NCBI GenBank assembly: GCA_017472605.1
Contig: JAFUPV010000061.1
Coordinates: forward strand, 1-59,936
Direction of reading: 5' to 3'
DNA from: Lachnospiraceae bacterium
GTDB lineage: Bacteria > Bacillota > Clostridia > Lachnospirales > Lachnospiraceae
DNA: 59,936 bases
In this document: positions 43,351 through 52,481 of the stretch, piece after piece
Position numbering within the stretch: position 1 is the stretch's first letter
Layout: the number at the start of each line of letters is the position of its first letter
Made by a program: the position numbers and the translations under genes
The notes under the pieces: model-generated
Seen by the model: only the letters and a program-made list of their open reading frames with translations
Database searches by the model: none
What the model was told of the DNA's origin: nothing

Positions 43351-45051
43351 ATGAAACGGGCATTTCGATATGACGGAGAAGAGATGGATCAGCAGATTGC
43401 AGCCTTTGTCGGCACATCCAGTCATGGAAGCCGCCGCATGAGCAGGAATGGAAATCGCAGCACATGCAGTTCAGTAAGCAGGTATGTGAAGCAGCATCAG
43501 AACCGTTTGGTCACGGAGAACGGAGCGTTTGGTTACCGAACCACCATGCATCCGCTGGCGGATTTGAATTTTATGGTCTCTTCTCTTCGCGGCCGTGACG
43601 GAGAATTTATCGTTAAAAAGTTTGTTCAGGCATACTATCAGTCACCGAAATATGCGGTGAAATGGCTGTTTTACCTGCGGGATATCGCAGAGGGGCTGGG
43701 CGAGCGAAGGACCTTCCGGATCTGCCTGAAATATCTGGCCGATTCCCATCCGGAAATGGCAAAAGCAGTCATAGAACTGATTCCGGAATATGGACGGTTT
43801 GATGATTTGCTGGTGCTTCTGGACACAGAGCTGCGGGAAGAGACCGGCCGTTTTCTGAAAGCGCAGCTGGACCGGGATTTGGCAGCAAGGAAGGAAAACA
43901 GACCGGTTTCGCTTCTGGCAAAGTGGCTTCCCAGCACCAACACCTCTTCGCGGGAGACAAGAGCGCGTGCACAGATGCTTGCAGATCAGTTCGGCATGAA
44001 GACGAGTGAATACCGGAAACATCTGTCCGCCCTCAGAGCCTGTGAACACGTAACCGAAGTGTACATGTCTTCCTCCAGATGGAGTGAAATTGACTACGAA
44101 AAGGTACCGGCGAAAGCAAACCTGAACTACGACGCTGCGTTTGCGAAGCATGACAGGGAGCGCCGCAGTGCCTGGCTTCGCAAGGTCTTTCTGGGCGAGA
44201 GCCGATTGAATGGAAAGGGAATCATGCCCTACGAGGTCGTTCATCGCTTTTGGAAGAACGGATATGGGGGATGTGCCTTAAAGGATGATCTTCTTGCGGA
44301 ACTGATGTGGAAGCAGATTCTGGAGGATGGATTTGTAAACGACTGGGGAATTGATGACTGCATTGTGGTTGCAGACGGCTCCGGAAGTATGTATGCAAAC
44401 GCAGGCGGGTCGACCAGTGTGCGTGCAATCGAAATCTGCAACGCGCTGGCGATTTATTTCGCGGAACAGCTGAACGGTCCGTTTCATAACAAGGCGATTA
44501 CCTTCAGCTCCCGTCCGCAGTTCATTGATCTGGACAGGGGAACCAGCCTGAAGGAGAAGCTGGAAATCATGCTCTCCCACAACGAGTTCGCAAACACCAA
44601 CATCGAAGCCGTGTTTGATCTGCTGCTGGATCTGGCAGTCAGCCACGAGGTACCGACAGACGAGATTCCCCGGCAGGTGCTGATCATTTCCGATATGGAA
44701 TTTGACGAGGCAAATGCCCTGCCTGTCTGGACTGGCCGCAGCATGAAGACGAACCGATTTACACCGGCGCTTTTTGAGACCATCGAAAACCGGTACCATC
44801 AGGCCGGATATCCGATGCCGCGGCTGATCTTCTGGAATGTATGCGGACGCACGGACACCATTCCGAAAGTGGAAAACGGGCAGGGGATCTGCCTGCTGTC
44901 CGGTTTCTCGCAGAACGCAATGAAAATTGCAGCGGACAGAAGCAAAAAGGATCCCTATGAAAGCCTGATTCAGGTGCTGGACGGGGAGCGGTATGCGCGA
45001 GTCGAGAGAGCGATTGAAGGAGTGATGAGTCGGGAACGGTTGGTGGAATGA
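43351..45051 (+). CDS. TROVE/DUF2828 Ro60-like RNA-binding protein
   Basis: 566 residues. The N-terminal HEAT-like TROVE region (about 50-330; HPLADLNFMVSSLRGRDGEF, FYLRDIAEGLGERRTFR) is followed by a von Willebrand A domain with the MIDAS motif DGSGSM (D342-S346) and a later VLIISDMEFD. Ro60 relatives bind misfolded RNA and Y RNAs and can steer exonucleases; DUF2828 is the bacterial variant. AAGGAGGAG precedes the ATG. It follows the small XRE gene, and rtcB is 10 kb further on, a pairing known from other RNA-repair loci. Confidence 0.85.
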   Translation: MKRAFRYDGEEMDQQIAAFVGTSSHGSRRMSRNGNRSTCSSVSRYVKQHQNRLVTENGAFGYRTTMHPLADLNFMVSSLRGRDGEFIVKKFVQAYYQSPKYAVKWLFYLRDIAEGLGERRTFRICLKYLADSHPEMAKAVIELIPEYGRFDDLLVLLDTELREETGRFLKAQLDRDLAARKENRPVSLLAKWLPSTNTSSRETRARAQMLADQFGMKTSEYRKHLSALRACEHVTEVYMSSSRWSEIDYEKVPAKANLNYDAAFAKHDRERRSAWLRKVFLGESRLNGKGIMPYEVVHRFWKNGYGGCALKDDLLAELMWKQILEDGFVNDWGIDDCIVVADGSGSMYANAGGSTSVRAIEICNALAIYFAEQLNGPFHNKAITFSSRPQFIDLDRGTSLKEKLEIMLSHNEFANTNIEAVFDLLLDLAVSHEVPTDEIPRQVLIISDMEFDEANALPVWTGRSMKTNRFTPALFETIENRYHQAGYPMPRLIFWNVCGRTDTIPKVENGQGICLLSGFSQNAMKIAADRSKKDPYESLIQVLDGERYARVERAIEGVMSRERLVE

Positions 45052-45057
45052 CTGGTT

Positions 45058-45153
45058 GTGAGAGTGTGCGGATGTGAGAATGTGTGGATGTGAGATTGCG
45101 TGAATGTGTAGTTGTGGTAATGTGCGGCTGCGGGAATGAGTAGCTGGCATGTA
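45058..45153. repeat. 16-bp tandem repeat, five to six copies
   Basis: Units at 45058, 45074, 45090, 45106 and 45122 follow GTGAGANTGTGTGGAT with drift. They start six bases after the TROVE stop. The rest of 45154-45354 has a weak -10 (TAGAAT near 45210) and a GC-rich foldable stretch at 45275-45305. Confidence 0.9.
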
Positions 45154-45354
45154 TGCTTTCTTTGCATTTTATATTTCGAGTTGTATGCATATGTAAGGGG
45201 AATGTGGTAGAATGGTTCTGATGGAACTGTGATTGGGTAATTGCAGCTTGATTTGATTTTATGCGGGCAGCAAGCCTGGTGCGGGCACGCGCCAGGACAG
45301 CGCCGCAATAACGGAAGATATGTGCAGAAGAAAACATGCAGAAGGAGAACGGAT

Positions 45355-46110
45355 ATGATCTATGTAACAGGTGACTGCCACGGTGATTTTGAGCGGCTGA
45401 ATCAAACGATATTTCCGGAGCAGAAGGAGATGACGAAGGATGACTATGTAATCATCTGCGGGGACGTTGGCGGTGTCTGGAATCGGGGAGCGGAAAGCAG
45501 AAGAGAGAAATGGTGGATGGACTGGCTGCAGGAGAGGTCATTTACGACGCTGTTTGTGGATGGCAACCATGAGAACTTCGACCGGCTCGATGCATATCCG
45601 GCAGAGGAGTGGCATGGCGGACTGGTTCATAAAATACGTCCCAGTATGATCCATCTGATGAGAGGACAGGTTTTTGATCTGGACGGCAGCAAAATCTTTG
45701 CGTTCGGAGGAGCCAGAAGCCATGACATCGACGGCGGCATCCTGGAACTGGATGATCCCCAATTTGAGTTGAAGAAGAAACAGTTGGATCGAGGATGGCG
45801 CCCCTATCGGATCAATCATCTGAGCTGGTGGGAGCGGGAATTGCCGTCAGAGGCGGAGATGGAAGAAGGACGAAAGAATCTGGAACGAAATGGAAACCAG
45901 GTGGATTTCATCATTTCCCACTGCTGTGCTTCCAGCACGCAGGTGCTGCTTAGCCATGGAATGTTCAAACCGGACATCCTGACGGCTTATCTGGAGGAGA
46001 TTCGGCAGACGGTGCAGTTTAAAAAGTGGTTCTTCGGGCATTATCATGAGAATCGAAATGTGAATAGGGAAGAGATTCTGATTTACGAGCAGATTATTCG
46101 GATTTCGTAG
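45355..46110 (+). CDS. calcineurin-like metallophosphoesterase
   Basis: 251 residues with the complete two-metal motif set: GDCHGD (6-11), GDVGGVWN, GNHENFDR, SHCCAS and a final GHYHENRN. Family members cleave phosphodiesters or phosphomonoesters; the target here is unknown, but its place between a Ro-like protein and ADP-ribose enzymes makes RNA ends or nucleotides plausible. AAGGAGAAC precedes ATG 45355; upstream in-frame ATGs have no site. A terminator follows, so it ends the TROVE transcription unit. Confidence 0.9.
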   Translation: MIYVTGDCHGDFERLNQTIFPEQKEMTKDDYVIICGDVGGVWNRGAESRREKWWMDWLQERSFTTLFVDGNHENFDRLDAYPAEEWHGGLVHKIRPSMIHLMRGQVFDLDGSKIFAFGGARSHDIDGGILELDDPQFELKKKQLDRGWRPYRINHLSWWERELPSEAEMEEGRKNLERNGNQVDFIISHCCASSTQVLLSHGMFKPDILTAYLEEIRQTVQFKKWFFGHYHENRNVNREEILIYEQIIRIS

Positions 46111-46175
46111 GTATGAGGCGTGAGATGACAGGGAAGTGTGTCAGTGAGTGGAGTGCAGGGAACAGATGGAGTTTG

Positions 46176-46209
46176 GATCGCTTATCTTTACGAGATGAGC
46201 GGTCTTTTT
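46176..46209 (+). terminator. intrinsic terminator after phosphoesterase
   Basis: 12-bp stem GATCGCTTATCT/AGATGAGCGGTC (two G-T pairs), 5-nt loop, then TTTTTC. Confidence 0.9.
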
Positions 46210-46214
46210 CTGTG

Positions 46215-46243
46215 TCCACAACTGTTCAAATCTTTGATATAAT
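46215..46243 (+). promoter_or_regulatory. promoter of macrodomain/PARG operon
   Basis: TCCACA, 17 bp, TATAAT. Confidence 0.6.
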
Positions 46244-46328
46244 TGAGTGGGAATAGTTGGAAAATGTTTGAACTCTGTTGTATGGAAATTAAACATTGTG
46301 ATTAACATGAATAGAATGGAGGATGGAT

Positions 46329-47045
46329 ATGGAATTCAAAATACGAAAGGGAAATATTGTTGATGCAAAAGTAGATGCAATTGTATTACCTGCAAACTCA
46401 GAACTAAAAGAAGGCAGTGGAGCTTCCGAAACGATCTTTAAGGCGGCAGGACGCAAGTTTCTTGCAAAGGCTTGTAAAGAGATTGGTTTCTGTGAAATGG
46501 GTTCTGCAGTGCCCACATTGGGATATGAACTGAATTCCAATTACATTATTCATGCAGTAGTTCCAAAATGGATCGATGGAGAGCATGGAGAGTATCATAT
46601 GCTGTGTGCTGCATATGCGGCAGCTTTAGAAGTGGCAGATGCGATGGAATGCACAAGCATGGCTTTTCCGTTGCTTGCATCCGGTAATAATGGATTTGAT
46701 GTAGATTTGGCTTTTGAAATAGCTATTAAGAGTATAGAAAAGTATCAGACAAAAAATCTGAAGGATATTCAAATTATTGTTTTCGGTAATGCTACATCAG
46801 AAAAAGTTAAGGATAAAGGCTACGAAGTTACATTGCTCCCAGTTGATTTAGCACGTGAAAAAGAGAAATATGAAATTGCAAAAAGAAAACAGAAAGCAGC
46901 TGATGAGGCAAAGGATGCTGCACAGCAATTCCTGGAAGATAGGATTAAGAAAGGGATTGATTACTTCAAGATTCCTGAAAACAGGGAAAAGGCATTTCAA
47001 TTTGGTGTTGAAATTGTAAAGACAGTCATGTCGGGTAAGAATTAG
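46329..47045 (+). CDS. macrodomain protein (ADP-ribose binding/hydrolysing)
   Basis: 238 residues. The macrodomain (1-155) has GNIVDAKVDAIVLPANSEL, an EGSGASETIFKAAG loop, and AFPLLASGNNGFD, the pieces that hold ADP-ribose. A charged, coiled-coil-like tail (about 165-220; KEKYEIAKRKQKAADEAKDA) follows, rare in plain MacroD enzymes. ATG 46329 is chosen because GGAGG is too close to ATG 46323. It is markedly richer in A and T than the CAZyme genes, which suggests separate origin. It is 14 bp from the PARG-like gene. Confidence 0.87.
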   Translation: MEFKIRKGNIVDAKVDAIVLPANSELKEGSGASETIFKAAGRKFLAKACKEIGFCEMGSAVPTLGYELNSNYIIHAVVPKWIDGEHGEYHMLCAAYAAALEVADAMECTSMAFPLLASGNNGFDVDLAFEIAIKSIEKYQTKNLKDIQIIVFGNATSEKVKDKGYEVTLLPVDLAREKEKYEIAKRKQKAADEAKDAAQQFLEDRIKKGIDYFKIPENREKAFQFGVEIVKTVMSGKN

Positions 47046-47059
47046 AAGTGGTGATATAG

Positions 47060-47905
47060 ATGTCAACGGCGATAGAGAGAATAGAAGTTTTTAGAGATAC
47101 CATAGATTGGATTGATCATGATTCGGTTTTATCAGATTCTGTAAAAAAGGCAAAGAAAAATACGGTTGTTTATTATGAAGATGACTATCCGGATTTTGAC
47201 GATTCAAAACTTGTTGAAACAGAAGTGACTGTGACAACGGAGCGAAGCTATGAGGCGGCAATGAGGCTTTCTAAAGAATGTAAGGGAAGTAAAATTGCAG
47301 TGATGAATTTTGCAAATGCGTTCCATGCAGGCGGGGGAGTGACGAAGGGAAGCAGTGCACAGGAGGAGTGTTTGTGCAGGACTTCTACGCTATATCCTTT
47401 GCTGTATAGAAGGACTTTGAGAGATTCTTTTTATAAGCATCATCATGATTTGAATACTGCCAGGGCATCGGATTCGCTGATTTATACAGAAGGTGTGATA
47501 ATTTGCAAGACGGATGAAGATTTGCCAAAGCGAATGCCAAAAGAGGAGTGGGTTACAGTGGATGTAATCACGATTGCAGCTCCGGATCTTCGTAAAAAAT
47601 CCAATGTTCATGCCGCACTTGTGGGGAATGGTACCTATATGAATCATGCGGAATTGTTCGGATACCATGTGAAAAGAGCGATTCATATGCTTACCTGTGC
47701 AGCTGCCAGAGGAGCCGATAGCCTGGTTCTCGGTGCATTTGGGTGTGGTGCGTTTCAAAATGATCCGGAGGTAGTTGCCAGAGCCTATAAAGTGGCGCTG
47801 CAGGAATTTCCCAATGTGTTTACAAAGATTGTGTTTGCGGTATATTGCCCTCCCGGAGGAAGCCGGAACTATGATGTGTTTAAGAAGATTCTCGGAAATA
47901 TATAG
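47060..47905 (+). CDS. TIGR02452 family, microbial PARG-like poly(ADP-ribose) glycohydrolase
   Basis: 281 residues. The PARG signature GGG-x(7)-QEE is present: G91-G93 (HAGGGVTKGSS) and Q101-E103, where the glutamates are catalytic in known enzymes. AIHMLTCAAARGADSLVLGA and FGCGAFQNDPEVVA are typical of the family. It should remove ADP-ribose chains from proteins or nucleic acids. It forms a two-gene operon with the macrodomain. The ribosome site is weak (GTGGTGAT). Confidence 0.9.
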   Translation: MSTAIERIEVFRDTIDWIDHDSVLSDSVKKAKKNTVVYYEDDYPDFDDSKLVETEVTVTTERSYEAAMRLSKECKGSKIAVMNFANAFHAGGGVTKGSSAQEECLCRTSTLYPLLYRRTLRDSFYKHHHDLNTARASDSLIYTEGVIICKTDEDLPKRMPKEEWVTVDVITIAAPDLRKKSNVHAALVGNGTYMNHAELFGYHVKRAIHMLTCAAARGADSLVLGAFGCGAFQNDPEVVARAYKVALQEFPNVFTKIVFAVYCPPGGSRNYDVFKKILGNI

Positions 47906-47915
47906 TATGCTGTGA

Positions 47916-48375
47916 CAGAGGCTTCTTCATTTGCAGGAGAGGAAGTTCCGGGTTTGCGAGCACTGCAAACCAGGTCTGAACTTGCCAAAGGATCAAAAGA
48001 GGCTGGATAAGTATACAGCCGAGTTTCATTCATTGGTGGAACAATATCGTGAGCAGCTTCTTGCTGCCGGTATGCTGGAGCCAACGAAGAGCAAATCTTC
48101 TTAATATTTATATCGGTAAAAATCAGACAAACAAGTCCGGTGACTGTTACTATACCAGAGTCACGCCAGGTGATAGGAGTCCTATGGACTGGCAGGCACT
48201 GAGCAGTGGTGTGTTCGATTGCTTTTTGCAGGAGACGGTTGTCCCTGCATTGGAACAGATCATCAGCACGCCTTTGCAGCAGCTCGGAAAAATGCCGGCG
48301 ACGTGGGTCCGATGTTCCTGTAATCATCAAAAATGCGAACAATGTTGGGTTGAAAAGAATCGCTGGGGAGAATGA
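47916..48375 (+). pseudogene. decayed ORF remnants between PARG and DHH genes
   Basis: One open piece without start (47916-48104) reads FRVCEHCKPGLNLPKDQ and EFHSLVEQYREQLLAAGM. A second frame (to 48375) reads CYYTRVTPGDRSPMDWQALS and ends CNHQKCEQCW. They look like leftovers of one or two Cys-containing proteins; not recognised. Confidence 0.35.
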
Positions 48376-48444
48376 TGCTGTTTTGAAGAAAAATTGGATA
48401 GACGGATCGATGGGGGAGGAATGGTGACAGAGGCATAATTACAC

Positions 48445-48473
48445 TTCACAGGTTTCGTTTCCTGTGATATGAT
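48445..48473 (+). promoter_or_regulatory. promoter of DHH gene
   Basis: TTCACA, 17 bp, TATGAT. A leader of about 140 nt with possible pairing (GGTC at 48495, GACC at 48536) follows; no known riboswitch is recognised. Confidence 0.65.
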
Positions 48474-48621
48474 AACATCATACCAGGTTTAAAAGGTCGG
48501 AAATTCGATGTAAGCCTGCCTGTGAGAGGATTTTTGACCGTGGAACCCGCTAAAAGCGTGAATAAACAGCTATTTTCAAAGAAAAATGAGCGGATTAAGA
48601 AAAAACGGAGGCATCGCCATC

Positions 48622-49596
48622 ATGTGTGATTTTATGGATTTGGCAGAACTCTGCCGGAATCAGAAGGTATATATTCAAACTCATAATTTTCCGGACCCGG
48701 ATGCCATTGCATCGGCTTATGCTCTGCAGAAGCTTCTGAAGCATTTTGATGTTTCGACGGAGCTTTGTTATGCGGGCCGTATTGATAAATTAAGTGCGGC
48801 AAAAATGCTGAACGCGTTTCATATCGAAATGCATTCCTATGATCAGCTGCGCAGAAAAATGAGCAAATCTGACTATATCATCTGCGTGGACAGTCAGAAA
48901 AATGCCGGCAATATAACGGATTTTATCGGCGATGAGGTGGCATGTATCGACCACCACCCTACGTTTGCCAGGATCCAGTATCGATACTCGGACATCCGCA
49001 TTACCGGTGCCTGTTCCAGCATTATTGCGGAATATTATTTCAGGCTTGGCATTGAGCCGGACAGCGACACGGCGGCTGCTTTGCTTTATGGAATGAAAAT
49101 GGATACGCTGCAGTTCAGCCGGGGAGTAACGCCTCTGGACATTGAGATGTTTGGTTTCCTGTATTCGCGTTGTGATCATGAAAAGCTGAATCATCTGGAG
49201 CGGAATAACATGGAACTTACCGATCTGAAAGCCTATGGAGCCGCCATTAACAGCATTCGTTTGTACGGTAAGGAGGGGATTTCGTTCATTCCATTTTTCT
49301 GCCCGGATGCGCTGATTGCTTCGATTTCTGATTTTATTCTTGCGTTGGATGAGGTGGATGTTGCTGTTGTCTGTGCGATTCGGCCGGATGGGATTAAAAT
49401 TTCCGTCCGCTCCGAGGTGGAGTGGGTGCATGCGGGGAAGCTGATCCGTAATGCATTGGAAGGAATCGGAGATGGAGGCGGTCATGCGGTGATGGCGGGC
49501 GGTCTGATTCCTCAAGAGAATGTTCCGCGGTTGGGAAATTCGTTGGAGAATCAGGTGGGGCATTTGTTTTTGGAGGCGCTGGAACGCTGTGGGTGA
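48622..49596 (+). CDS. DHH-family phosphoesterase (NrnA-like)
   Basis: 324 residues. DHH motifs: FPDPDAIASAYAL (metal site), CVDSQKN, DHHPTFA, and the DHHA1 end GDGGGHAVMAGG. Relatives degrade short RNAs (nanoRNase), pAp or cyclic dinucleotides; which one cannot be read. ATG 48622 with GGAGG 10 nt upstream is preferred to ATG 48586. Confidence 0.88.
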   Translation: MCDFMDLAELCRNQKVYIQTHNFPDPDAIASAYALQKLLKHFDVSTELCYAGRIDKLSAAKMLNAFHIEMHSYDQLRRKMSKSDYIICVDSQKNAGNITDFIGDEVACIDHHPTFARIQYRYSDIRITGACSSIIAEYYFRLGIEPDSDTAAALLYGMKMDTLQFSRGVTPLDIEMFGFLYSRCDHEKLNHLERNNMELTDLKAYGAAINSIRLYGKEGISFIPFFCPDALIASISDFILALDEVDVAVVCAIRPDGIKISVRSEVEWVHAGKLIRNALEGIGDGGGHAVMAGGLIPQENVPRLGNSLENQVGHLFLEALERCG

Positions 49597-49752
49597 AATT
49601 TTGAAATACATTGCCAATGGACGCATTTGTAAAAGTTAAGTTGGTTTACACAGCATATTACTTTCAACAATGAAAGAGAAAACCGGCTGTTTATGGCTGG
49701 GTAAAGAAAACGTCATGCTGCCATGGCAGACATGGAGAAGGAGTGAAGCACA

Positions 49753-51117
49753 ATGTCGGATAAGAGAAAACTGCTGTATGGGGATTTTCATGTGAATTCC
49801 GAAGAGGAACCCGCAAAAGAGGGCGCGGAAAAAATATTGGAGAAAGCGGAACAAAGCAGGGATACGCAGCCGGAAGCATTAACGGCAGAGCAGCTGTATC
49901 AGGAGCACATGCAGAAGCAGCCAAGCGTACTGAAGCTTCGTCTGTCGCTGGATATGGAAGGGCTGGAGCCGGAAGATTATGAAGTGCTTCAAACGTACGG
50001 AAAAGTAGAAAGGGGTATCACCCGAGAAGTGCTGGTACCGGCAGATATTACCCTGCATGCGTTAAATTATGTGATTCTGCGTGCGTTTGGCTGGCAGAAC
50101 AGTCACCTGCATCAGTTCCGCCTGCCGTCTGACGTTTTCCAGAAACTGACTGGTGGAAAGAATCGGGCGGATGAGTATGGGTATGTGGAACATGACGGAT
50201 TGTACACGGATTGGGTGAAACTCTGCGGATTGTATTTCCGTTTCCCGTGTAATGATTTTGAGGATTTGTATTGGGACGATGATTACGAGGATGGCGAGAA
50301 CATAAAGTCGTGGTTTCGAAGAAAATATACAGGCCCGTATCGTTATGATGGAAAATGGGAGCATTATCATGTCGCGAATAAAGCTGCAAAAAGCGTGATA
50401 ACAGAGAATCCTGTTATCCGGGAACGATTGTCCTTTGCGAAGTGGTCAGAACTGAAGAAAGCGGGTAATGAGAAGGCGTTACGTGAGGAGCGGTTCAAGC
50501 CGATTGAAAAAGCAACGCTGCGTGATCTGGAGATGGGATTTGAGGGCAGGATGGATGAGCTTTTGGAACGAATTCCGCTGATTGAGCTTTTAATTCCCCA
50601 GGGGATTTCAGAAGAGAAGGAACTGATGCGTGGGCTGCGGTTTTTGCAGAAATACCAGGAGCGAAGCACCGAGGAGCTCCCTGTCATACCGGTGGCATAT
50701 GAGCTGATTTATGCATATGATTACGGCGATGGCTGGGAAGTTCGCATCCGGTTGGAAGAGGTTTATTACACCAGGGATCGCGAGGAAGCTGCAGAGGAAA
50801 ATGATGTAAGCGGATTCGTAACTGCAGCTGGGGAAGAAAAAGAAGTACCTGTGGAGAAGGAAGCATTTGATCGGAACAACCAGGCGGTGGACAAGATGCT
50901 TGCACTGCAAATAGCGGACGCAGAAATGCGGAGAAGACCGGTTTGTCTGTCGCTGGATGGACTGCCGCTTATGGATGATGTGGGAGGAATTCATGGATAT
51001 GTTGGATTTTTGAAAGTGATCCATGGCAGCAATTCGATTGAGAAAAAAGAAATGCGCGAATGGGCGAAAGGAATGGGATGGACAGGAAGGATGAGTAAAC
51101 CGGAAACCGTATTATGA
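49753..51117 (+). CDS. plasmid pRiA4b ORF-3-like protein
   Basis: 454 residues. The family domain appears twice in part: VLKLRLSLDMEG...VPADITLHALNYVILRAFGW at about 55-120 and YAYDYGDGWEVRIRLEEVY at about 320-340. Function is unknown; the family is common on plasmids and in mobile regions. AGAAGGAG precedes the ATG. It is upstream of the RibD-UPF0158 gene in the same direction. Confidence 0.8.
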   Translation: MSDKRKLLYGDFHVNSEEEPAKEGAEKILEKAEQSRDTQPEALTAEQLYQEHMQKQPSVLKLRLSLDMEGLEPEDYEVLQTYGKVERGITREVLVPADITLHALNYVILRAFGWQNSHLHQFRLPSDVFQKLTGGKNRADEYGYVEHDGLYTDWVKLCGLYFRFPCNDFEDLYWDDDYEDGENIKSWFRRKYTGPYRYDGKWEHYHVANKAAKSVITENPVIRERLSFAKWSELKKAGNEKALREERFKPIEKATLRDLEMGFEGRMDELLERIPLIELLIPQGISEEKELMRGLRFLQKYQERSTEELPVIPVAYELIYAYDYGDGWEVRIRLEEVYYTRDREEAAEENDVSGFVTAAGEEKEVPVEKEAFDRNNQAVDKMLALQIADAEMRRRPVCLSLDGLPLMDDVGGIHGYVGFLKVIHGSNSIEKKEMREWAKGMGWTGRMSKPETVL

Positions 51118-51216
51118 TACCTTTTGAGGATTTCCTGGAAAATGCTGCAGCGCAGGCAGGGAAAGCCGGCGGAAGTAATTTGTATGATTGACAGAACTGG
51201 AGGAGGAACAGGGGTT

Positions 51217-52353
51217 ATGCGGCCACATATCATTTGCCATATGGTGATATCGATTGACGGAAAAGTAACGGGAACGTTTCTGGGCAGAGAGGAGTGCGTT
51301 CCGGCAACCGAAGAATATTACCGATTAAACCGTGAGATTCCGGCAGAAGCGTTTGCCTGTGGCCGGATTACGATGGAGGAGAGCTTTACCGGCGGCTGGT
51401 ACCCGGATTTAAGTGAATTCGCAAAGGAAAAAATGGATCGGGAAGATTTTATTGCGGATTCGAATGCATCCAGATACGCGATTGCGTTTGACAGAAGAGG
51501 AAAACTGGGATGGAAAACATCAACGATCGAAGATGAAGATCCGGGATATGGCGGCGCACATATCGTGGAAGTGCTCTGCGAGGATGTGGATGATGCATAT
51601 CTGGCATATTTGAGGCGCATTGGTGTTTCCTACTTGTTTGCCGGAAAATCAGAAATGGATTTGGAAGTAGCTTTAGAAAAACTGTGGAGTAAATTCTCCA
51701 TTAATGATCTGTTGTTGGAAGGCGGAAGTGAAATCAACGGTGCATTTGAACGGGCTGGTCTGATTGACGAGCTGAGTCTGGTCCAGACATCGGTGATTGC
51801 GGATGCGGACAGTAAGCCGTTATTTGAAAGAGGTAATCTTGGAGATTTCCTGTTAAAGGAAGCGAAAATGGTATCCGGGTATGTGCTTTATCTGCGTTAT
51901 TTGAAGAAGAATCATCGTACGGATCGTGTGATAAAAATGTCAGTGTTGATGGAGGCAATGGAACTGGCATCGGATGCAGGCACATATTATTATGATTTTG
52001 ATAAACAGGAGAGCATCTATCTTTCGGAAGACTCCTGGAACTGGGATGAAGAAGATAAGGAAATTGCGGAACAGATTGAGTTGGAGTGGGATCGATTTAT
52101 TCGTTTGCCCGGCCAATATGAAATTCATGGATATCGTATGATGGAAGAATTTATTGAGGAGCTGGACGATCTGAAAATGCAGTCCGAATTGTACCGTGCA
52201 ATTCAGGGGCGTGGAGCGTTTCGAAGATTCAAAGATAGGATCCGGCGCGAAGGAATGGAACAGCGGTGGTATGATTTTCAAAATGAGTCGTATCGAAGGT
52301 TTGCGCTTCGGTGGTGCAGGGATCGGGAGATTCGATGTGAGATGGATGGGTGA
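51217..52353 (+). CDS. RibD C-terminal/dihydrofolate-reductase-like domain fused to UPF0158
   Basis: 378 residues. The first part (1-230) has the RibD-C reductase pattern: HIICHMVISIDGKVTG, FACGRITMEESFTGG, LLLEGGSEINGAF. The second (about 235-375) matches UPF0158: MEAMELASDAGTYYYDF and FRRFKDRIRREGMEQRWYDF. The fusion is unusual; frame and spacing look intact. Either a single-domain gene pair was joined or the sensor-like UPF0158 module modifies a reductase. AGGGG precedes ATG 51217. Confidence 0.8.
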   Translation: MRPHIICHMVISIDGKVTGTFLGREECVPATEEYYRLNREIPAEAFACGRITMEESFTGGWYPDLSEFAKEKMDREDFIADSNASRYAIAFDRRGKLGWKTSTIEDEDPGYGGAHIVEVLCEDVDDAYLAYLRRIGVSYLFAGKSEMDLEVALEKLWSKFSINDLLLEGGSEINGAFERAGLIDELSLVQTSVIADADSKPLFERGNLGDFLLKEAKMVSGYVLYLRYLKKNHRTDRVIKMSVLMEAMELASDAGTYYYDFDKQESIYLSEDSWNWDEEDKEIAEQIELEWDRFIRLPGQYEIHGYRMMEEFIEELDDLKMQSELYRAIQGRGAFRRFKDRIRREGMEQRWYDFQNESYRRFALRWCRDREIRCEMDG

Positions 52354-52481
52354 CAGGGAGTTTTTTATGGACTTTGAATACTGTTCAAAGTGCAACAGAA
52401 GGTATTTCAAAGGGCAAAAGAAATGGTAAGTGGGAAGTTTTGATAGATTTTAATTATATTTGGGAATGAGGATACTGTTTT

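Noticed and set aside
45154-45354. Y RNA next to the TROVE gene
   Set aside because: Some GC-rich pairing exists, but no tRNA-like T arm or the paired-end stem of bacterial Y RNAs could be drawn.
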